Of a stretch of DNA of 64,000 bases, positions 1 to 10,354 are shown one piece after another. Under the pieces are notes generated by a model. That model saw only the letters and a list, made by a program, of their open reading frames with translations. It was not told the origin of the DNA and did no database searches. Numbering within the stretch: the first letter of the stretch is position 1; every line of letters starts with the position of its first letter. The DNA comes from Anaerococcus sp. (GTDB lineage: Bacteria; Bacillota; Clostridia; Tissierellales; Peptoniphilaceae), in assembly GCA_030532385.1 (NCBI GenBank), contig JAUNLG010000004.1, positions 1-64,000 of the forward strand, written 5' to 3'. A program made the position numbers and the translations under genes.

Positions 1-1772
1 CAAAAGATATTATTGGATAAAATTAAAAGAAGAATTTTTCACAGACAAAAGGATAAAAAGATTAAGAAGAATATCGGGAGGAGATACCTAAAACTTCTAC
101 TACTAAGCCTAAAAGATGAGGGCAAACTCTATTATGACGGAGTAGAAAGTGATTTTATAAAAGAGTTAGCACTAATCATAGATGAAACAGACGATATGGA
201 AACAGATATAAGTATTCCAATCAAAAATATTATTAATGAAATTTATGCAGTAGACACCAGTAGAAAAATAAAGGCAGTGTATAAGGAAAAGGGACTTGAT
301 GGAAAGCATACAGGAAGTCATGCCATTTACGGATATAAAAAAGATCCTGAGGATAAAGACAAATGGATTATTGATGAAGAAGCTGCAAAGGTAGTGAAAA
401 AAATTTACTCTTTAGTAGTAAGCGGACTTGGCCTTATCAGATAGCAGATTTATTATATAAAGAACAGGTATATTCACCCTCTTATTATATGGCTATGAAT
501 GGCTATGGAAATCGTATTAATAAGGAATTTGACAATCCTTATCGTTGGTGGGGAACAACGGTGCAATACATCGTTAGAAGATAAGAATATTTGGGACATA
601 CCGTAAACTTTAAGACCATAAAACCAAGCTTTAAGGATAAGAGAAGCTACATCAATAAAAAAGAAAATTGGGCTATTTTTGAAAATACTCATGAAGCGAT
701 TATTGACAAAGAAACATGGGAAATTGCGAACTCTCTATTAAACACCGTAAGAAGACCGTCAAGAGATGGAACAGTAAATCCACATACAGGGAAGTTGTTC
801 TGTGTAGATTGTGGAGAAAAGTTATATAATTCAAGAGGAACAAATCAAAAAGGAACAGGACATTACAAAGAAGATGTCAAGTATGATAATTATATATGCT
901 CAACCTATCAGAAGCATAGAAATGAATGCTCTGCACACTATATAAGAACAAAAGTAGTCAGGGAGCTTATTTTAGAATCCTTAAAAGATATAAGTAAATA
1001 TATTGAGGATCATGAGGAAGAGTTTAAAAACATCGTTATATCTACTAGGCTTGAAGAAAGAGAGAAAAGTCAAAAGGAATATATAAAAAAATTAAAGGTG
1101 GACAAAAATAGACTTGCTGTAATAGATAGGTTGTTTGTAAAACTTTATGAGGATAATGCAAGTGGCAGAATCAATGATGAAACCTTTAATAAGATAGCAA
1201 TTCAGTATACAGAGGAACAAAACACCTTAAAAGATGAAATAGTTGCACTCGAGGAAGTAATGAAGAATGTACAAAATGCTAGTGATAATACAGAACAGTT
1301 TATTAAAAGCATTAAGAATTTTACTGATTTTTCCATACTTACAACCTCAATGATAAATCAACTGATAGATAAAATAGTAATCTATCAAAAGCAAAAACTT
1401 AAAAGATATAAGTTCACCCAAAGAATAGATATATACTTTAATTTTATCGGTAGGTTTGAAATAGGAAAAGATGATGAAATAGAGGAAGATACTTATGTAG
1501 AGGAAGAAGATAAAAAGTATATTCATAAAAACAGTAGATTTTTACCAATAACAGAATATCTTAAAGGTCAAGATAAAGAAATAGAGCTTGATTTTTCAAA
1601 GATGGAAGAACTTATAGGCAGAAAACTTTGTAAATCAGCAAGAAAATATCCTGGTTATTGGTATGCAAGTGATAACAGACCCATGGGAAATGCTATTTAC
1701 AATGCTGGATATTATATTGCTAAAGTGGACATAAAAGGAGAAAAAGTAAAGCTTGTAAATTATGATAAATAG
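1..1772 (+). pseudogene. Large serine recombinase (TndX/TnpX type), decayed, with C-terminal DUF7662-like domain
   Basis: Remnant of a large serine recombinase of the kind that excises and inserts conjugative transposons. The catalytic N-terminus lies outside the window or is lost. The recombinase domain is recognisable from about position 240 (PIKNIINE, AVDTSRKIKAVYKEKG, GYKKDPED). The frame breaks at about 432, where one base seems missing in ggcctta and translation continues as PYQIADLLY. A TAA at 582-584 stands where Glu of a REEYLGHTVNF-like motif is expected. After that, 591-1772 runs open with the zinc-ribbon cysteines (CVDCG, CSTYQKHRNEC) and a coiled coil. The last 70 residues (ITEYLKGQ, GRKLCKSARKYPGYW) resemble DUF7662, an unusual appendage. 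Residues before about position 130 do not look like the family. It marks the left end of the lanthipeptide island. Confidence 0.85.
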
Positions 1773-1773
1773 A

Positions 1774-1830
1774 AAAAACTGACCTCCTTAAGTTGATTTG
1801 TTAATACGACTTTTGGGGGTCAGTTTATTA
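1774..1830 (+). terminator. Hairpin after the recombinase remnant, related to 59283-59334
   Basis: Arms AAACTGACCTCC and GGGGGTCAGTTT enclose a loop of about 26 bases and are followed by an AT-rich tail. The first arm and part of the loop (1774-1794) match 59314-59334 exactly in reverse complement. It may be a terminator or part of a mobile repeat. Confidence 0.6.
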
Positions 1831-1861
1831 TTTAAGGTAGTTTTTATGCTTTTATTACTCA

Positions 1862-1890
1862 TTGTTTATAGAGCAATAAAAGATTAAAAT
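1862..1890 (+). promoter_or_regulatory. Candidate promoter of the lanM-lanT operon
   Basis: TTGTTT (1862-1867) and TAAAAT (1885-1890) are separated by 17 bases. They lie just upstream of the Shine-Dalgarno AGGAGG that precedes lanM. Both boxes deviate from consensus, so this is a candidate only. Confidence 0.4.
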
Positions 1891-1918
1891 AAAGATAGGT
1901 AATTCTAGGAGGATATAT

Positions 1919-4822
1919 ATGAATGAAGTAGTCAATGAATGGATTAATATAATTGGAACAGTTCAAAATAAGGACGAATTAGATAAATTTTTAAGTCAAA
2001 CAACTGGTTATAGTTTAGACTATTATTTGAATAAAAGAGATGGATTACAGAATAAGGTAGTTGATTTTAATTATGAGAATGAAGAAATTTTAGAATTAAA
2101 CGAAATATGTGATTGGTATAATTTGTATACTCCAATTTACTTAAAATTTAGACGCAATCTTATTGAAAATATAGGAAATCTTAAATTTATTGCATTTGAA
2201 AACTTAATTCACGAAGTTGATAAATACTGTATTCAGGAATCATTAAATTTATCTTATAGGTGTGTTGTTCAAGAAATAAATATCCTTAGACAGAAAAAAG
2301 AATTGGTAGGAGAAACAAGTGAAGATAGATATTTTTATTTTTGCAATAGTATGTGTAATGATAAAAATTATGTAAAAACATTCTTTAATAAATATCCTCA
2401 ATTATTTGAATTAATAAATTTAAGAATGAAACAAGTAACAGACTTTATAATAGAAATATGTTATAACGTTAATAATGAAAATGAAGAACTCTCAAATACA
2501 TTCTTTGACATAGAAAATTTAGAATTGAAAAACATTAATTTTAGTCTTGGAGATACTCATAATAACGGAAAATTTGTTTGTGTATTGAATTTTGATAATA
2601 ATAAGAAAGTAATTTATAAACCGAGAAATATGGGAATTGATTGTAGACTTGAGGAGTTGGGCAATTTTATTTCTGAAAAAAGTAATTATAGCATAAACAT
2701 ATATACTCCAAAAACAATAGATAAAAAAGATCATGGCTATGCCAGTTTTATTTGTGAAGAATCTTGTGAAGAAGATTCAGAAATAAAGGGTTATTTTAAA
2801 AACATTGGTTATTTATTAGCGTTGTTATATATACTTCAGTCTAAAGATTTTCATGGAGAAAATATAATTACATCAAGAGAAAAGCCTTACTTAATTGATA
2901 ATGAAACGATTTTACATCAAATAGACACAAAAATGGAGTATGAAAATTGTACGGAATATATATATTCTAATATATATAAGTCAGTTTATGGAACAGGAAT
3001 ATTACCTTTTTCTATGTATTCATCTAAAAATAATTTATCTATGGAAGTTGGGACTTTGAACTCTGGTAAAGAAAGAAAATCACCTTTTAAAACACAAGAG
3101 ATAATAAATAAAAAATCGGATAAAATAAAAATAATAAGTAAATTCAAAGATATAACAAGCGTTCCAAGTTCACCAATGTTAAAAAATATTCATATTTCAT
3201 GTGAAGAATATTTAGGTGATGTAATAGACGGATTTACTGAATTTTATAAATTTATCCTAAACATAAGGAAAGAATTTGAGGGTAAAATTAAAGAATTATT
3301 TAACAAAGAAAAAGCAAGATATATTTATAGAAATACGAACACATACTCTCAACTTTTAGAAACAAGTAGACATCCTGATTTATTGAAAAATGAGGTAGAT
3401 AGATACATTTACTTTTTACGATTATATACAACAATTAATTTATCAGACAAAGAAGAATTAACTTTGGCTAAATATGAGTTATCAGCACTTTTAAACAACG
3501 ATATTCCAATATTTTATTTAGGTTGTAATAATGGATTGATTTATGCTGAAAATGATAATGTTGTTGGAAGGGATATCAATAGCTCTTTGATTAATACCTT
3601 GTTAGAAAAAATTGAAAAATTAGATCAAGAAGATCTTAATAATCAACTTAAAATTATAAACATGTCATTTATTGGCAGTGGAATGACTATGGGGATGAAA
3701 GAAACATCATTTGATTTCAATTCTATAAATATAGAAAAACTTATTACAAATCGTTTAATGGATAATGCAATAAAATATAAGAATGAATTAGGATGGCAAG
3801 CGTTGGTAGGTATGGGGCAAGGGCTTTACAATATAATACCTATAGATTTTTCATTATATCAGGGAAGCATTGGAGTTGCATTAATTTTAGCATTAAGTAA
3901 TAAAACTCAGATTTCAGATATAGATAAGATAATTAATTATACTTTATCCAACTATAAATTTTTAAATTCTAAAAAAATGGGAGCATTTGATGGAATTTTT
4001 GGAATATTATATTCGTTAGCTAATATTTATGATATGAAACTTGGACTTGAAGATAAAATTGTTGAGATTATAAAAAGAGAGTTACATGACATTAATGATC
4101 AAGATAGATTAAAAAATTTGAATAATGATATAATATCGGGATATGCTGGAATTTTAGGAGTATTGATTACAATAAATGATATTTTTAAAGATAATAAAGA
4201 AATAGAGTCTATATCACATATTTTAGCAATTAAAGTCATTAATAATTTAAAAATTAAAGATATTAATAATACAGACATAGGTTATGCACATGGAAATGCA
4301 GGGATAATAGTTCAGCTTTATAGGTATATAAAACACTTTAATGTTAATGAGGATGATAAAATTGAAATTAATAACATAATTAGAGACATGCAAGAGTTGG
4401 AAAAAGTTGTAAATAATAAATATGAAATAAGAGAAAATGCAAAATATTATTCTTGGTGTAATGGTATTTTTGGAATTCTTTTAAAGAATGCATATTTAGA
4501 TCCAGAATATCATATTCCAATAGAAATTGAAAAAGACATTTTAGTAAATGGGTTTGGAGAAGATTATTCAATTTGTCATGGAGATATAGGCAATTTAGCG
4601 ATATTAAAAAATATTTCTAATATTGAAGTAGATGATAATAAAATAATAAACAATGCTGTAAAAAAACTATTTTCTATAAAAGATAAGTATAATTATGATG
4701 ATTGGGGTCTTATGACTGGAGAATTAGCAATACTTACCTACTATATGAGTAATGGAATTGAAATTATAAATAGAATATTATGTTTAGAAAAGCTGAGCGT
4801 AAATGATGAAAACAAAATATAA
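1919..4822 (+). CDS. lanM: Type II lanthipeptide synthetase LanM (dehydratase-cyclase), full length
   Basis: Bifunctional cytosolic enzyme that dehydrates Ser/Thr in a precursor peptide and cyclises them onto Cys to form (methyl)lanthionines. It has 967 residues, normal for LanM. The dehydratase half shows GDTH (211-214), KPR (234-236), DFHGEN (from 310) and DNET (from 327), all family signatures. The LanC-like half has GYAHGNAG (from 788) and the zinc ligands Cys847 (WCNG), Cys886 and His887 (CHG). The start has a strong AGGAGG. The 3' end overlaps lanT by 20 bases, so the two are translated together. The candidate substrates are the precursors at 11211-11387 and 12259-12456. All visible motifs are intact, so it is probably active. 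Confidence 0.96.
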   Translation: MNEVVNEWINIIGTVQNKDELDKFLSQTTGYSLDYYLNKRDGLQNKVVDFNYENEEILELNEICDWYNLYTPIYLKFRRNLIENIGNLKFIAFENLIHEVDKYCIQESLNLSYRCVVQEINILRQKKELVGETSEDRYFYFCNSMCNDKNYVKTFFNKYPQLFELINLRMKQVTDFIIEICYNVNNENEELSNTFFDIENLELKNINFSLGDTHNNGKFVCVLNFDNNKKVIYKPRNMGIDCRLEELGNFISEKSNYSINIYTPKTIDKKDHGYASFICEESCEEDSEIKGYFKNIGYLLALLYILQSKDFHGENIITSREKPYLIDNETILHQIDTKMEYENCTEYIYSNIYKSVYGTGILPFSMYSSKNNLSMEVGTLNSGKERKSPFKTQEIINKKSDKIKIISKFKDITSVPSSPMLKNIHISCEEYLGDVIDGFTEFYKFILNIRKEFEGKIKELFNKEKARYIYRNTNTYSQLLETSRHPDLLKNEVDRYIYFLRLYTTINLSDKEELTLAKYELSALLNNDIPIFYLGCNNGLIYAENDNVVGRDINSSLINTLLEKIEKLDQEDLNNQLKIINMSFIGSGMTMGMKETSFDFNSINIEKLITNRLMDNAIKYKNELGWQALVGMGQGLYNIIPIDFSLYQGSIGVALILALSNKTQISDIDKIINYTLSNYKFLNSKKMGAFDGIFGILYSLANIYDMKLGLEDKIVEIIKRELHDINDQDRLKNLNNDIISGYAGILGVLITINDIFKDNKEIESISHILAIKVINNLKIKDINNTDIGYAHGNAGIIVQLYRYIKHFNVNEDDKIEINNIIRDMQELEKVVNNKYEIRENAKYYSWCNGIFGILLKNAYLDPEYHIPIEIEKDILVNGFGEDYSICHGDIGNLAILKNISNIEVDDNKIINNAVKKLFSIKDKYNYDDWGLMTGELAILTYYMSNGIEIINRILCLEKLSVNDENKI

Positions 4823-6959
4823 AATACCATTTATAGAACAACATCAAAAAACCGAATGTGGTTTGTGCTGTGTGGCAATGTTAGCAAGTTATTACAAGCA
4901 TGAAGTCACAGTTAGAGAATTAAGAAGAGAAATTGAAACAGGAAGAGATGGAAGTAGTTTTATACAACTAATAGAGCTTTTAGAGGGAATGAAATTCAAT
5001 GTAAAAGCATATAAGATACCTAATAAAACAGAAAATGTAAAATTTATTAAACCAAAAAGTATAGCACTATGGGAAAGTAAACATTTCATTGTAATAGAGA
5101 GCATAAATAAAAAAAATATTTTAGTTGTTGATCCTGAGATAGGTAGAATAAGTTATACTTACGATGAATTTATGGGGGGATTTTCTGGATATTTAATTTC
5201 TGTGAGGAGTACGGAGCAAGTTGAGAAGAGAAGAGTTAAAATTGATTATTCATTTATGAAAAATATTTTATATTCTCATAAGAAACACTTTTTGTTATTG
5301 TTGTTTTTTACTTCACTGATGTATCTTGTAACATTTATTTTACCGATTGCAATAAAAGATATTATAAATACACTACAAGATAAGAGAGAAATATATAATT
5401 TAAAAGAATTAGTTAGTATTGTGCTTATATTAGCAATATCATATTATTTAATATTAATTCTTCAAAATAATAGTGCAATAAGACTTAGAGCATCAATAGA
5501 TAATCATTTGAATGTATCAACCATATCAAAGTTATTTAAATTACCATATAAGTTTTATTCAAATAGAAGTAAAGGCGATATCATTTATTCTTTAAATGGT
5601 TTACCAAGGATACGTGAATTATTTGCTAATAAAGTAATTATGGGATTTTTAGATATAGGAATGTTATTGTGTATATCTGGATATTTAATTTATTATGATA
5701 TATCAATATTTCTTGTTTCACTTATACTATTTACATTAAATTTATTTGTTTTATTTATTTCGAAGCAAAAGTTAGAACAGAACAATATTATGGTTTCAAT
5801 CCAACAAAATTTAGTTCAAAATAAGCAAATGGAAACCATATACTCAATGATGGGCATTAAAATGGAAGGGTTTGAAGATGATATTTATAAACAATGGGAA
5901 GATCAGTTTAATAAATATATATATAGGTATATAAAGTCTGAAAAATTTTCAAATTATATTAATTCATTATTACAGACAATAACATTTATATCTCCGTTTA
6001 TTGTGTTGGTTGCTACAATTGTTAAGTTCAGTGAAGGTAAAATGACAATTGGAATGGTTATTGCAATTTACTCATTTAGTGGAATATTTTTCAGCAAGAC
6101 TGATAGTGTTTTTAATACTATCATTAGCATAATTAATAGCAAAGTTTTTATTTCAAGAATTAATGATATATTAGATGAAGAAGATGAAAAAATTGGTTAT
6201 GTTAATCACGATTTAACTGGGAATATAACTTTGTCAAATGTATCTTTTTCATATGTGAAAAATGGACAGGAAATTTTAAAAAATATAAATATGGAAGTAG
6301 AAGCAGGCAAAAAAATTGCAATAGTGGGAACATCAGGTGCTGGAAAATCAACTATTTCAAAATTATTAGTTGGATTATATCAGCCATCTACAGGAAAAAT
6401 CATGTATGATGGAATATCAGAGAATGATATAAATCTTCAGTATATTAGAAAACAGATAGGAATTGTTCCACAAGATATGACATTATTCAACAAGACAATC
6501 AAAGAAAATATTGTTAACGGACTACAGTTTACTATGGAAGATGTAATAGAAGCTTGTAAATTAACTAATATACATGATGAAATAATGAATATGCCAATGA
6601 AGTATAATACTCTAGTTTCTGAGATGGGAATGAATTTATCGGGTGGACAGAGGCAAAGAATTGTTTTGGCAAGAGCGTTATTGAAAAAACCAAAAGTGAT
6701 TTTACTTGATGAAGCTACTAGTTATTTGGACAATATTAATGAGAAAAAAATTATGGACGAATTTAAAAAAAATAAGATTACAATAATTGTAATTGCACAT
6801 AGATTATCAACAATTATAGATTCAGATTGTATTTATGTATTTGATGAAGGAGAAGTTCGAGAATTTGGAAAACATGACCAATTAATGAACAGAGATGGTG
6901 GAATTTACAAAAAAATGTATGAATCTATTAAAGGAGAAAAAAATGTTATTAGAAATTAA
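4803..6959 (+). CDS. lanT: LanT: peptidase C39-containing ABC transporter for lanthipeptide export
   Basis: Removes the leader peptide and exports the modified lanthipeptide. The N-terminal C39 protease domain (about 1-140) carries the catalytic Cys19 in TECGLCC, a His in KHFIVI and Asp in DPEIG. A transmembrane domain of about six helices (about 155-440) follows. The ATPase domain has Walker A GTSGAGKST (from 509), signature LSGGQ (from 612) and a Walker B ending in LLDEATS. At 718 residues it has the family's usual size. It starts inside the end of lanM and overlaps the next gene by 17 bases, so the operon is tightly coupled. The C39 domain predicts cleavage after a Gly-Gly-type site, as in the precursor at 12259-12456. 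Confidence 0.96.
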   Translation: MMKTKYKIPFIEQHQKTECGLCCVAMLASYYKHEVTVRELRREIETGRDGSSFIQLIELLEGMKFNVKAYKIPNKTENVKFIKPKSIALWESKHFIVIESINKKNILVVDPEIGRISYTYDEFMGGFSGYLISVRSTEQVEKRRVKIDYSFMKNILYSHKKHFLLLLFFTSLMYLVTFILPIAIKDIINTLQDKREIYNLKELVSIVLILAISYYLILILQNNSAIRLRASIDNHLNVSTISKLFKLPYKFYSNRSKGDIIYSLNGLPRIRELFANKVIMGFLDIGMLLCISGYLIYYDISIFLVSLILFTLNLFVLFISKQKLEQNNIMVSIQQNLVQNKQMETIYSMMGIKMEGFEDDIYKQWEDQFNKYIYRYIKSEKFSNYINSLLQTITFISPFIVLVATIVKFSEGKMTIGMVIAIYSFSGIFFSKTDSVFNTIISIINSKVFISRINDILDEEDEKIGYVNHDLTGNITLSNVSFSYVKNGQEILKNINMEVEAGKKIAIVGTSGAGKSTISKLLVGLYQPSTGKIMYDGISENDINLQYIRKQIGIVPQDMTLFNKTIKENIVNGLQFTMEDVIEACKLTNIHDEIMNMPMKYNTLVSEMGMNLSGGQRQRIVLARALLKKPKVILLDEATSYLDNINEKKIMDEFKKNKITIIVIAHRLSTIIDSDCIYVFDEGEVREFGKHDQLMNRDGGIYKKMYESIKGEKNVIRN

Positions 6960-7698
6960 AGATGTTACAAAGGTTTATGGAGAACATGAAAATAAAGTAA
7001 AAGCATTAGATAGAATATCTTTACAGTTCAACGAAGGAGAGTTTGTATCTGTTATGGGAAGTAGTGGCTCAGGAAAAACTACTCTTCTTAACTGTATATC
7101 AAGTATTGATAAACCTACTTCAGGAGATATTCTAATTAATGGGAAAAGCTTGATAAATTTGGATTCAGACCAATTAGCAGAATACAGAGCAAAAAATATA
7201 TCATTCATATTTCAAAGTTATAATTTAATAACAAACTTAACTGTATATGAGAATATAATTTTACCATTACAAATATCAAAAAAAAATATAAAATATAATC
7301 AAAAAAGAATTGATGACATAATGAGTAGACTATCAATAAAAGAATTAAAGTCTAAATTTCCAAATCAATTATCAGGTGGACAGCAACAAAGAGTTGCAAC
7401 AGCTAGAGCAATCATTAATTCAACGAATATTTTAATTGCAGATGAGCCTACTGGTGCTTTAGATTCATCAAATTCAGATAAGTTAATGCACTTGTTACGT
7501 GAATTAAATAAAGAGATAAAATTATCAATCTTAATGGTTACACATGATCCTTTAGCGGCAAAATATTCATCAAAGGTCATATTTCTATCAGATGGTAGGA
7601 TAATAGATCAACTAATAAGACAAGATGAAGATGATGATCCAAAGTTTTTAGAAAAAATAATAGAGAAACAAAAATATATAGATAAAGAGGTGAGGTAA
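6943..7698 (+). CDS. ABC transporter ATPase, BceA/MacB type, likely lanthipeptide self-protection
   Basis: ATP-binding subunit of 251 residues. The start is set at the ATG at 6943 (MLLEIKDV), preceded by AAAGGAG, rather than at an upstream ATG inside lanT. Walker A is GSSGSGKTT (about 39-47), the signature is LSGGQQQR and Walker B is ILIADEPTGALDS, typical of the BceA/LolD group. The permease follows immediately. BceAB transporters shield cell-wall lipid targets from peptide antibiotics, and their presence in a lantibiotic operon implies producer immunity. No cognate BceS histidine kinase is nearby. Confidence 0.93.
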   Translation: MLLEIKDVTKVYGEHENKVKALDRISLQFNEGEFVSVMGSSGSGKTTLLNCISSIDKPTSGDILINGKSLINLDSDQLAEYRAKNISFIFQSYNLITNLTVYENIILPLQISKKNIKYNQKRIDDIMSRLSIKELKSKFPNQLSGGQQQRVATARAIINSTNILIADEPTGALDSSNSDKLMHLLRELNKEIKLSILMVTHDPLAAKYSSKVIFLSDGRIIDQLIRQDEDDDPKFLEKIIEKQKYIDKEVR

Positions 7699-9705
7699 AT
7701 GTTAGCTAAATTAGTTTTTAGAAATGTAAAAAGAAATCTTCAAACCTATTCTATATATTTTGCAACGCTAACGATAATTTATAGTTTATTATATTCGTTT
7801 AATACTGTGGTTAGTAATCCAGTCTTAAATGAGGCTGGAGATACAAAACAAATATTATCAAGATTTATGGAACAGTTTATGGGAGTGTTATCAGTATTTG
7901 CAGCAGTAGCGTTTATATTTTTAGTGTTATACTCTACTCAATTTGTTCTTAAAAGAAGAAGTAAGGAATTTGGTTTATACTCATCTCTAGGTATGAAAAA
8001 TAAAAAAATAGGAAAAATTTTATTTTTTGAAAGTATAATAGTAAATTCAGGCTCACTTATTTTAGGTTTTATTATTGGGTGGATTATTTCCTTATTTTTA
8101 ACAAAAATTCTTATTAGTATATTTGCATTGAGTAGTAAGGTTAACTATTTTTATGTAAGTTCTAAGGCAATATTTATAACGGTAATATGCTTTTTTATAA
8201 TTGTGATAATTTCATCTATTTTTAATAAAATAAAAATTAATAGAGTTAGCATTATTTCGCTTTTAAAGGAAGAAGATGCAAATGGTAATGAAATAAAATT
8301 GAATAGCATATCCCAGATTATTGGTATGGGTATATCTATTATTTGCTTATCAGTATCAATCTATTTAATTAACAGTTTGCAGGATATATCATCGTTAAAA
8401 AATTTAGGCTACATTATATTAATAGTTTCTGTTATTGGCATTTTGATTTTTTACCATACATTTGGGAATATGTTGATTCGGATGATTAAACGAATTCCAA
8501 AATTATATTATAAATCAACTAACACAGTTTTATTTAGAGAGTTATCTACTGAGTCAAATAAAAACTCCATTACTATTGCAGTGATGTCCATATTTTTAAC
8601 ACTATCTTTTTCAATAGTATTAATTGGAGGAAGCTCATATATTTCAATGAACAAAGAAATTAGCAATTCAAGTCCATATAACTTAACAATTATAGCTAAT
8701 AAGCCTTTAAATAAGGGGCAATTTTTAAAAGAATTGAATGATAGGGGTATAGATACCAATGCCTTATTTTCTAATTCCGTAGATTTTTACACTTATAAAT
8801 CAACAATAAAGTATAGAGATTTAGGGATTGAGGATAAAAATTTATGGCAGATAGATAATGGTCTAGAAAATCAATCAGTTTCAGTAATAAATATATCAGA
8901 TTTTAATAAAACTTTGGAAATGCAAGGCAAAGAAAAAATAAATTTAGATAAAAATCAATATATCATAAATTGCAACTATAAAGGAACTCTATCTTATATA
9001 AATAAATTTTTAGAACAAGGAAGATCCTTAAACATAGGAAATTCAGAATTACAACCTAAATTTCAAAGTCCAACAGACAATACAATAATTATGACTAGTG
9101 TAGGGAATAATGATAGAGGGACTTTAATTGTAGATGATAGTATAACTGATAGTTTAGAAAAAGATGATAATATATTAAATGCTATCTATAAAAAAGGTGT
9201 TGATGAGCGTAAGTTAACACGAATGATTAATGAATATATAATGGATCATTCATGGACAAATGATTCTGGATTACAATTTGATTATAAATATCAAACAAGA
9301 GACAGACTTAGAGATATGTTTAGTGGTTCTATGGGTGCAATAGTATTCTTAACGATGTTTACAGGTGTAATATTTACATTGATTTCATTATGTATACTTT
9401 CAATTCAAACTACAACAACTGCAATTAGTTTTAAAAAAGATTCCAAAATACTTAATTCATTAGGATTGAAATATGAAAAAATATCAAAGTTATTGCTCAA
9501 AGAAATACTTATTTATTTTTCGATTCCTTGTATTTTAGCAATACCAGGAGGAATATTAGTTGGGAAAAAAATTATTAGTTTCTTTGAAACTTTTCTTAAT
9601 TTTACAATTCAAGTCAACCCAGTGGTTTTAATTATACAAATAGCGTTATTTTCACTTTATATTTTTATGACCTATAGTATTAGCAAAAAAATTATAAAAG
9701 ACTAA
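7699..9705 (+). CDS. FtsX-like ABC permease, BceB type
   Basis: Membrane subunit of 668 residues that pairs with the preceding ATPase; the ATG starts right after that gene's stop, behind GAGGTGAGG. The topology is BceB-like. There is one N-terminal helix (about 17-40), a group of helices with two FtsX regions, a large extracellular domain at about 305-525 and a final FtsX domain with three helices (about 555-665). The N-terminus LVFRNVKRNLQTYSIYF is typical of the family. The large loop is the part that senses or sequesters peptide antibiotics in known members. Last gene of the lanM operon before the intron. Confidence 0.92.
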   Translation: MLAKLVFRNVKRNLQTYSIYFATLTIIYSLLYSFNTVVSNPVLNEAGDTKQILSRFMEQFMGVLSVFAAVAFIFLVLYSTQFVLKRRSKEFGLYSSLGMKNKKIGKILFFESIIVNSGSLILGFIIGWIISLFLTKILISIFALSSKVNYFYVSSKAIFITVICFFIIVIISSIFNKIKINRVSIISLLKEEDANGNEIKLNSISQIIGMGISIICLSVSIYLINSLQDISSLKNLGYIILIVSVIGILIFYHTFGNMLIRMIKRIPKLYYKSTNTVLFRELSTESNKNSITIAVMSIFLTLSFSIVLIGGSSYISMNKEISNSSPYNLTIIANKPLNKGQFLKELNDRGIDTNALFSNSVDFYTYKSTIKYRDLGIEDKNLWQIDNGLENQSVSVINISDFNKTLEMQGKEKINLDKNQYIINCNYKGTLSYINKFLEQGRSLNIGNSELQPKFQSPTDNTIIMTSVGNNDRGTLIVDDSITDSLEKDDNILNAIYKKGVDERKLTRMINEYIMDHSWTNDSGLQFDYKYQTRDRLRDMFSGSMGAIVFLTMFTGVIFTLISLCILSIQTTTTAISFKKDSKILNSLGLKYEKISKLLLKEILIYFSIPCILAIPGGILVGKKIISFFETFLNFTIQVNPVVLIIQIALFSLYIFMTYSISKKIIKD

Positions 9706-9754
9706 GCAAATAGGAAATAAAAAATTGATTTATAATTTAAGAATTCGATTTTTA

Positions 9755-10334
9755 GTATGACGGGTATGTCCTAATGCTGGGGTGAAATCCCCTTCAGAGC
9801 GTAGTTACCGGTGAATCTAATAGCGACCCCGAAGTTTTAGATTGCGACATTTAGGAGAGAAGAACGGGTAGCAAAATCGTGGCTTGACGAACAGGAACAT
9901 AATATAAGGCGTAACAGGTGGGCAAGCTAGCTAGAGATAGCAAAAACCCAAAAGGTAACCGTAAACCCAAGGCGTAAATTCTGCAAGTAAACGATGAAAG
10001 TTTTAGGGCTTATCCCGTGAGGTCTCACTAGCGAATCAGTAGTAACAACGAATAGTGAGAAGTCAGCAGAATCCATAGTAGCGAGGAAGTTTCTGTAATG
10101 GAAATGGAGCGAAGGGAGGAACAATATTCATTGTAATATTTGAAAAGGATGGACTATGACTTGATGGAATACAAGGAATGACGTATTCATTCTTCAAGGT
10201 TCGGATAAAAAAAGAATAAAGTTAAATAGTTTCATCAGAAATAAATAATATAACACAAGGAAGATTGAACCGCCGTATGCCGAACGGCACGTATGGGTGG
10301 TGTGAAAGAGGCTAGATATTAGCCCCTATTCGAT
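9755..10334 (+). mobile_element. Group II intron without an encoded protein
   Basis: The RNA core of a bacterial group II intron, about 580 bases. The 5' end reads GTATGACGGGTATGTCC, followed by domain I text (CTGGGGTGAAATCCCCTTC, GAGCGTAGTTACCGGTGAA). Near the 3' end domain V is clear: GAACCGCC, GTATGCC-GAAC-GGCACGTAT, then GGGTGGTGTGAAAG. It is followed by a domain VI hairpin (GGCTAGATATTAGCC) and the canonical-looking end CCTATTCGAT. No reverse transcriptase/maturase reading frame is present, so it is a deleted derivative or depends on a protein in trans. Boundaries are inferred from consensus ends and may shift by a few bases. It sits in the same orientation as the lan operon, 49 bases after its last stop codon. 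Confidence 0.85.
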
Positions 10335-10354
10335 TATAGGAAAAATTCTAATAT

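Noticed and set aside
9731-9754. Terminator of the lan operon split by the intron
   Set aside because: TTAAGAATT-CGATTTTTA and the post-intron AAAAATTCTAA can pair only imperfectly; the idea is attractive but not supported enough.
10141-10334. The end of the intron as a reverse transcriptase gene fragment
   Set aside because: No frame in the domain IV region gives YADD-type or maturase sequence; the stretch is structural RNA only.
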